A DNA stretch of 5,518 nt from AC-69 sp044867345 (GTDB lineage: Bacteria > Actinomycetota > UBA4738 > HRBIN12). Positions 5,506-5,518 of this stretch are shown in pieces. Every line of letters starts with the position of its first letter. Position 1 is the first letter of the stretch. The notes under the pieces were generated by a model. The model was not told the DNA's origin. It saw only the letters and a list, made by a program, of their open reading frames with translations, and ran no database searches. A program made the position numbers and the translations under genes. The stretch spans positions 1 through 5,518 of the forward strand of contig JBIOUU010000202.1 of the NCBI GenBank assembly GCA_044867345.1, read 5' to 3'.

Positions 5506-5518
5506 GGGGGGGGGGGGG
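5506..5518. other. Terminal run of 13 G: likely sequencing or assembly artefact
   Basis: The window ends in 13 consecutive G residues right after a normal mixed sequence. Poly-G at a contig end is the well-known signature of two-colour sequencing chemistry, where absence of signal is read as G. It should not be read as biology, and the bases just before it deserve caution. Confidence 0.8.

Noticed and set aside
1..5518. tRNA, rRNA, CRISPR arrays, insertion sequences or phage genes
   Set aside because: I found no cloverleaf-like segments, regular direct repeats, transposase motifs or terminal inverted repeats on either strand.

Overview
The window is a high-GC stretch (about two thirds G+C by eye) that ends in a run of 13 G residues, so it looks like the end of a draft or metagenomic contig. 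Gene content and style suggest an actinomycete-type bacterium: a Tad pilus locus with adjacent cpaE/tadZ and cpaF/tadA genes, an RNHCP zinc-domain gene, and a class A penicillin-binding protein with a long cytoplasmic N-terminus and a Pro/Gly/Asn-rich tail. This placement is inferred from gene style; there is no rRNA or other marker in the window.

Layout. Left (1-1526, minus strand): a CpaE/TadZ-like protein followed, with a TGATG stop/start overlap, by the first 147 codons of a CpaF/TadA secretion ATPase that runs off the left edge. A good sigma-70-type promoter candidate lies upstream of cpaE. Middle (1527-1921): a divergent intergenic region of 395 bases, with that promoter on the minus strand and, on the plus strand, a weak extended -10 candidate and a 21-codon reading frame behind a near-perfect Shine-Dalgarno. 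At 1922-2293 (plus) is an RNHCP-domain gene whose conserved protein can only be read by changing frame twice (+1 near 2036, -1 near 2255). Right (2311 to about 5431, minus): a bifunctional class A penicillin-binding protein and, 61 bases downstream, a signal-peptide/coiled-coil/single-TM protein of unknown function. The two are probably co-transcribed.

How they work together. The left pair belongs to the cytoplasmic machinery of a Tad/Flp-type pilus: CpaE/TadZ for polar placement and CpaF/TadA as the assembly motor. The right pair acts at the cell envelope: peptidoglycan polymerisation and cross-linking by the penicillin-binding protein, plus a membrane-anchored surface protein. Nothing in the sequence ties the RNHCP gene to either unit. 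The most interesting signals are the compensated double frameshift in the RNHCP gene, an exact 9-bp inverted repeat that would bury the ribosome binding site of the membrane-protein gene, and the small leader-like reading frame in the divergent region. I do not see a clearly new multi-gene system here.
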